Program-made: the position numbers and the translations under genes
Assembly (NCBI GenBank): GCA_036774405.1
Contig: DAIPBO010000006.1
Span: 62,001-126,000 of the forward strand
Reading direction: 5' to 3'
Length of the DNA stretch: 64,000 nucleotides
From: JAAYDS01 sp012729155
Lineage (GTDB): Bacteria; Chloroflexota; Anaerolineae; UBA1429
The notes under the pieces: generated by a model
The model's input: only the letters and a program-made list of their open reading frames with translations
Told to the model about the DNA's origin: nothing
Database searches by the model: none
Shown here: positions 61,375 to 64,000 of the stretch, piece by piece
How positions within the stretch are numbered: position 1 is the stretch's first letter
How the letters are laid out: every line of letters starts with the position of its first letter

Positions 61375-61593
61375 CTAGGCGACGAGAACGCTGAGCAGCG
61401 AGACGATGAAAAAGACGACCGCCAGGATGACGGTGACGTTATAGATGGTCTTTTCCACACCGCGTCGCGTGCGCTGCACCGAGCCGCCGCCACCAAAGGT
61501 GCTGCTCAATCCGCTGCCGCGCCCCTGAATGACCGTCAGCGCGATGAGCGCCGCAGAGATGAGAATTTGCACGACATTAAAGATAATGGACAA
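61375..61593 (-). CDS. secG: Protein translocase subunit SecG
   Basis: Small subunit of the SecYEG channel. The TTG at 61593 gives 72 residues with two membrane helices (about 2-22 and 48-70) and the loop IQGRGSGLSSTFGGGGS that marks SecG. GAGGAGG lies about 9 bases before the TTG, while the frame to 61692 adds a non-conserved segment over the promoter. Confidence 0.9.
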   Translation of the reverse strand: MSIIFNVVQILISAALIALTVIQGRGSGLSSTFGGGGSVQRTRRGVEKTIYNVTVILAVVFFIVSLLSVLVA

Positions 61594-61653
61594 GGCCGTG
61601 GCCTCCTCACTGGTCCAGATCCGATCGAGCGCCAAAAAGGCTTGACGGGCGCT

Positions 61654-61662
61654 ATTATAGCA
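61654..61662 (-). promoter_or_regulatory. Extended -10 promoter of secG
   Basis: On the minus strand TGC-TATAAT (61662-61654); a -35 box is weak. About 55 bases of leader precede the TTG at 61593. Confidence 0.55.
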
Positions 61663-61699
61663 CTGGCCTGCATCTTTCCACAATCGCCACAAGGGCGGC

Positions 61700-61728
61700 T
61701 TGACAAGCCATCGGCTTTGGTGTAGACT
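61700..61728 (+). promoter_or_regulatory. Promoter of the tRNA-Phe/tRNA-Gly unit
   Basis: TTGACA (61700-61705), 17-base spacer, TAGACT (61723-61728), 22 bases before the tRNA-Phe 5' end. Confidence 0.75.
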
Positions 61729-61750
61729 CCCGGTTGCCCGAGAGGGGTGG

Positions 61751-61823
61751 GCCGAGGTAGCTCAGTTGGTAGAGCACTTGACTGAAAATCAAGGTGTCCC
61801 CAGTTCAAGTCTGGGCTTCGGCA
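61751..61823 (+). tRNA. tRNA-Phe (GAA)
   Basis: Acceptor GCCGAGG with CTTCGGC, D arm GCTCAGTTGGTAGAGC, anticodon loop CTGAAAA (GAA), T arm GTTCAAGTC. CCA is not encoded. Confidence 0.95.
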
Positions 61824-61852
61824 CCTCGGCGGCTCACCAAGGCCGCCAGCGA

Positions 61853-61924
61853 GCGGAAGTGGCTCAGTGGTAGAGCATCTCCTTGCCAAGGAGAGGGTCG
61901 CGAGTTCGAATCTCGTCTTCCGCT
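61853..61924 (+). tRNA. tRNA-Gly (GCC)
   Basis: Acceptor GCGGAAG with CTTCCGC, D arm GCTCAGTGGTAGAGC, anticodon loop TTGCCAA (GCC), T arm GTTCGAATC. CCA is not encoded. Confidence 0.95.
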
Positions 61925-61929
61925 CAACG

Positions 61930-61972
61930 CATCGCGGTTCCACTGCCTTGTGAGCGGAACCGTGATGTTTTT
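61930..61972 (+). terminator. Terminator between tRNA-Gly and tRNA-Cys
   Basis: CATCGCGGTTCC (61930-61941) pairs with GGAACCGTGATG (61956-61967, one G-T pair), followed by TTTTT. It lies 1 base before tRNA-Cys, so Phe and Gly form a separate unit or the terminator limits read-through. Confidence 0.8.
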
Positions 61973-61973
61973 C

Positions 61974-62044
61974 GGCGACGTAGCCAAGTGGCAAGGCAGA
62001 GGTCTGCAAAACCTTCACCATCGGTTCGAATCCGATCGTCGCCT
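61974..62044 (+). tRNA. tRNA-Cys (GCA)
   Basis: Acceptor GGCGACG with CGTCGCC, anticodon loop CTGCAAA (GCA), T arm GTTCGAATC. CCA is not encoded. Only 33 bases separate it from rpsT. Confidence 0.95.
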
Positions 62045-62077
62045 TAGTTCTTTTGTACAACGCCGGAGGGACTAACG

Positions 62078-62338
62078 TTGGCCAATACATCATCAGCCAT
62101 CAAGCGTGCACGCCAAGAGCCCAAGCGCACACTGCGGAACCGCATGGTCAAGTCCAAGATGCGCACCTTCCTGAAAAAGGCCGAGGCTGCGGTGAGCCAT
62201 GAGGACAAGACAACGGCCGAAGCCGCCGTCTTGGCTGCTATCACGCAGATCGACAAGGCCGCGCAAAAGGGCGTCATCCATCGCAACAACGCGGCGCGCC
62301 GCAAGGCCCGCCTGATGAAGCGCCTCAACGTTCGCTAG
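62078..62338 (+). CDS. rpsT: Ribosomal protein S20
   Basis: Small-subunit protein that binds 16S rRNA. The 86-residue protein shows the family pattern SSAIKRARQEPKRTLRNR (about 5-22), VKSKMRTFLKKAE and GVIHRNNAARRKARLMKRL (about 65-83). The start is a TTG with GGAGG about 8 bases before it, consistent with the MANTxSA start of S20. It follows tRNA-Cys and may be read from upstream past the terminator. Confidence 0.95.
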   Translation: MANTSSAIKRARQEPKRTLRNRMVKSKMRTFLKKAEAAVSHEDKTTAEAAVLAAITQIDKAAQKGVIHRNNAARRKARLMKRLNVR

Positions 62339-62382
62339 TTTGCCGCGTGGCCGGCAACGGCCGCGGCCAGCATAGCACCTTC

Positions 62383-62413
62383 AGAGACACTGCCCCAACG
62401 GTGGTGTCTCTTT
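62383..62413 (+). terminator. Bidirectional terminator after rpsT
   Basis: AGAGACACTGCC (62383-62394) pairs with GGTGGTGTCTCT (62400-62411), a 12-bp stem with two G-T pairs and loop CCAAC, then TT. It separates rpsT from the convergent DUF2298 gene. Confidence 0.75.
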
Positions 62414-62418
62414 GTCGT

Positions 62419-64000
62419 TCACGGGTGACAGGCCAGCAGGATGAGCCCCCCGCGCTCAAAGACAGGGCCACACCAGGGCGCCCAACGTTCGATGGCCAGG
62501 GCCTGATCGCCATAGCGCTGACGCTCTTGAGGGCCCAGTGCCACCCAGCGCACGCCATAGCGCTGCAGCAGCGCCGCCAGCAGCTCGCCATCGGCCGTGA
62601 GATAGGCCTGGTCGACGTCGCCCTCTCGCTCGGCCAGCAGCGGGCCGCTACGCCCCCACTGACGTTCATGGTCGGGCCAGCCCAAGAGCATGGGCACCCC
62701 CGTCAGGCTCGACAGCCTCACCGAGGCCGGGGCATAGGTCACGCCTGGCGCGGCGAGGAGCACGTCACCGGGCTCTGCCTGCTGCCCTAGCCAAACCACC
62801 GCGTCAGCCTCGGCTGGGGTGAGATCTGCGACCGCATCCAACGTCCAGCGCTCGGGACGCGGTGGCATGGTCAACAGCGGATAGGTGCACAGCAGTGCCC
62901 ACAACAGCCCTGTCACCGTGGCCACCCCACGTTGCCAGTGCCCGGCATCGCACAGCCGGGCCAGCGCCACCACCGCTACCGTCCCCAACAGCCACCAGGC
63001 CTGATAGTAGAACTTGAACAGCGTGTTCATGCGGGTGCCGAAAAGGTCGCCCAGAAAGAGCAATTCGGTGCCATAGGTTAGCCCCAGCCCCAGCAGCGCC
63101 AACAGCAATGGGCGCGCCGCCGTGGTGGCTGCCAGACGCCAAAAGCGCTCCGCCAGCCAGGCCAGGGCCAATGCTAACAACAGCGCCAACAGCGCCCCAC
63201 GCAGCAGGCCCAGCGCCGACAGCGCCACCTGCGCTGCCCCGCCCACCAGCCAGATGATGACCACTGATGCCACCAGCACACCGAGCCACCAGCGCCACAG
63301 ACGCCCTCGCCCACTGCCGCGCCACCATGCCGGCGTGCCCAGCAACAGCCCCACCAGCGGCAACAGCCAGGCCCCAAACACCAGCAGATAGCCCCGCAGC
63401 GGCGTCTTGGCAAGCCAGTTCACCTGCAGGCCCGTCACCTGCGTCGAGAGCCCAAGCCAAAAGAGCGCATAGGGCGCGATTGCCCCCGCGAGCGTCACAA
63501 GCCAGAGCGCCCCGGCGTGGGCCCAGCCCGCCAGCCCGCACCGCGCCTGCCGCACCTGCCAGAGGGCTGCCAGTCCCAACAGCGCGGGCAGCTCCCACCC
63601 GTTGATAAAGGCCGCTCCGCCGATCAGCCAGCCCAGGAATGCCGCCCGCAGCCACCGCCCTTTTGTGCTTTGCGCTGTGAGGGCCAGGCCCACCGCCGAC
63701 ACACTCCAGGGGAGCGCCATCAGGTGCGGGTGCAGGTCGCCCAGGGCCAGGCTAAAGGCGGGGAACTCGGCGATCACGGTGGGGTCGCGCAGCAACGTTG
63801 TGTCGAGCCAGGGGCGCGATGCCCGCCACCACCAGCTGCCGTCGGGGATCAGCGAACCCGTCACGCTGGCCTCGGCCAGGCCCGGCACGCCCAGCCACGC
63901 CGCCACCCCGTCGGGCAGGGCACCCCACGAGTGCAGAGCCTCGGCCAGCACGATCAGATTACCCGCCGACAGGACCACGCCGGCCCCGAGCGCAGCCATT
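62419..64000 (-). CDS. DUF2298 (Chlor_Arch_YYY) membrane protein, 5' end outside the window
   Basis: At least 526 residues are visible; the first methionine sits at the window edge and the gene surely starts further on, since family members exceed 700 residues. The family motifs are clear: AEFPAFSLALGDLHPHLMALP, AAFINGWELPAL, and DLFGTRMNTLFKFYYQAW, among about eight hydrophobic helices, then a soluble C-terminal part (about 385-526, DVLLAAPGVTY). DUF2298 proteins are restricted mainly to Chloroflexota and archaea and resemble GT-C glycosyltransferases in plan. A role in surface glycosylation is possible but unproven. Confidence 0.88.
   Translation of the reverse strand, partial: MAALGAGVVLSAGNLIVLAEALHSWGALPDGVAAWLGVPGLAEASVTGSLIPDGSWWWRASRPWLDTTLLRDPTVIAEFPAFSLALGDLHPHLMALPWSVSAVGLALTAQSTKGRWLRAAFLGWLIGGAAFINGWELPALLGLAALWQVRQARCGLAGWAHAGALWLVTLAGAIAPYALFWLGLSTQVTGLQVNWLAKTPLRGYLLVFGAWLLPLVGLLLGTPAWWRGSGRGRLWRWWLGVLVASVVIIWLVGGAAQVALSALGLLRGALLALLLALALAWLAERFWRLAATTAARPLLLALLGLGLTYGTELLFLGDLFGTRMNTLFKFYYQAWWLLGTVAVVALARLCDAGHWQRGVATVTGLLWALLCTYPLLTMPPRPERWTLDAVADLTPAEADAVVWLGQQAEPGDVLLAAPGVTYAPASVRLSSLTGVPMLLGWPDHERQWGRSGPLLAEREGDVDQAYLTADGELLAALLQRYGVRWVALGPQERQRYGDQALAIERWAPWCGPVFERGGLILLACHP

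Overview
This 64-kb window is GC-rich, densely coded bacterial chromosome. It is most probably from a member of the Chloroflexota of the Anaerolineae/Caldilineae type. The basis is gene content: a DUF2298 (Chlor_Arch_YYY) membrane protein, an FMN-riboswitch-controlled RibX/RibY-type riboflavin ABC importer, GT39 membrane glycosyltransferases with an extra beta-domain, and an anaerobic-style NADH/ferredoxin diaphorase operon. That assignment is an inference. Promoters are ordinary sigma-70 type (many TTGACA/TATAAT, often with an extended TG at -10). No rRNA, CRISPR array, phage or insertion sequence is seen, and no stretch longer than about 300 bases lacks a gene or a described element.

1-11.4 kb: a truncated flavin reductase, then tsaE-tsaB-rimI-surE (tRNA t6A and ribosome modification). 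A divergent promoter pair follows, with a zinc-ribbon membrane protein on one side. On the other is a replication operon: bifunctional nuclease, dnaB, a DnaD-like protein and a double-AAA+ helicase loader. Two cell-surface carbohydrate proteins come next (glycosidase-like protein, GT39 transferase).

11.4-18.2 kb, minus strand: an operon from one strong promoter, DRTGG / CBS-HATPase / DRTGG / PHP / NuoE-like / HATPase / HndB-like ferredoxin / NuoF-like diaphorase, followed by a formate/nitrite channel. No catalytic hydrogenase or formate dehydrogenase subunit is present. At 44.9-48.2 kb lies fchA-folD-fhs (formate to methylene-THF), so the window has formate transport, formate activation and an NADH diaphorase without its catalytic partner.

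18.3-36.6 kb: an unknown TIM-barrel-like protein, glucan phosphorylase, nagA, a sugar isomerase-like protein, a selenocysteine-containing glutaredoxin-like oxidoreductase with a His/Asp tail, and a strongly promoted structured RNA ahead of a HAD phosphatase. Then come an ABC-F protein, a class A PBP, a LysM-M23 endopeptidase, rho, a lipid kinase, an amidohydrolase, a 2'-5' RNA ligase and an Amt-like protein without the twin histidines.

36.6-44.7 kb: FMN riboswitch and riboflavin-type ABC importer, two tandem MFS paralogues, a zinc dehydrogenase, an FtsB-like protein and an orphan response regulator.

48-64 kb: a YhfC-like membrane protease, an ADP-ribosylglycohydrolase, a divergent GroEL-like protein translationally coupled to a beta-propeller protein, and a SelW/Rdx selenoprotein. 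These are followed by homoserine dehydrogenase, mutY, an aspartase/fumarase, a YgjP-like metallopeptidase, tRNA-Leu, a peptide-type binding protein, secG, tRNA-Phe/Gly/Cys, rpsT and the 3' part of a DUF2298 gene.

The strongest less-expected observations are two in-frame UGA selenoproteins with the same putative SECIS geometry, the chaperonin/beta-propeller pair, the duplicated helicase loader, a FolD lacking the cyclohydrolase lysine next to a separate cyclohydrolase, the DRTGG/CBS/HATPase cassette in the diaphorase operon, and the unidentified RNA at 24.87-25.01 kb.
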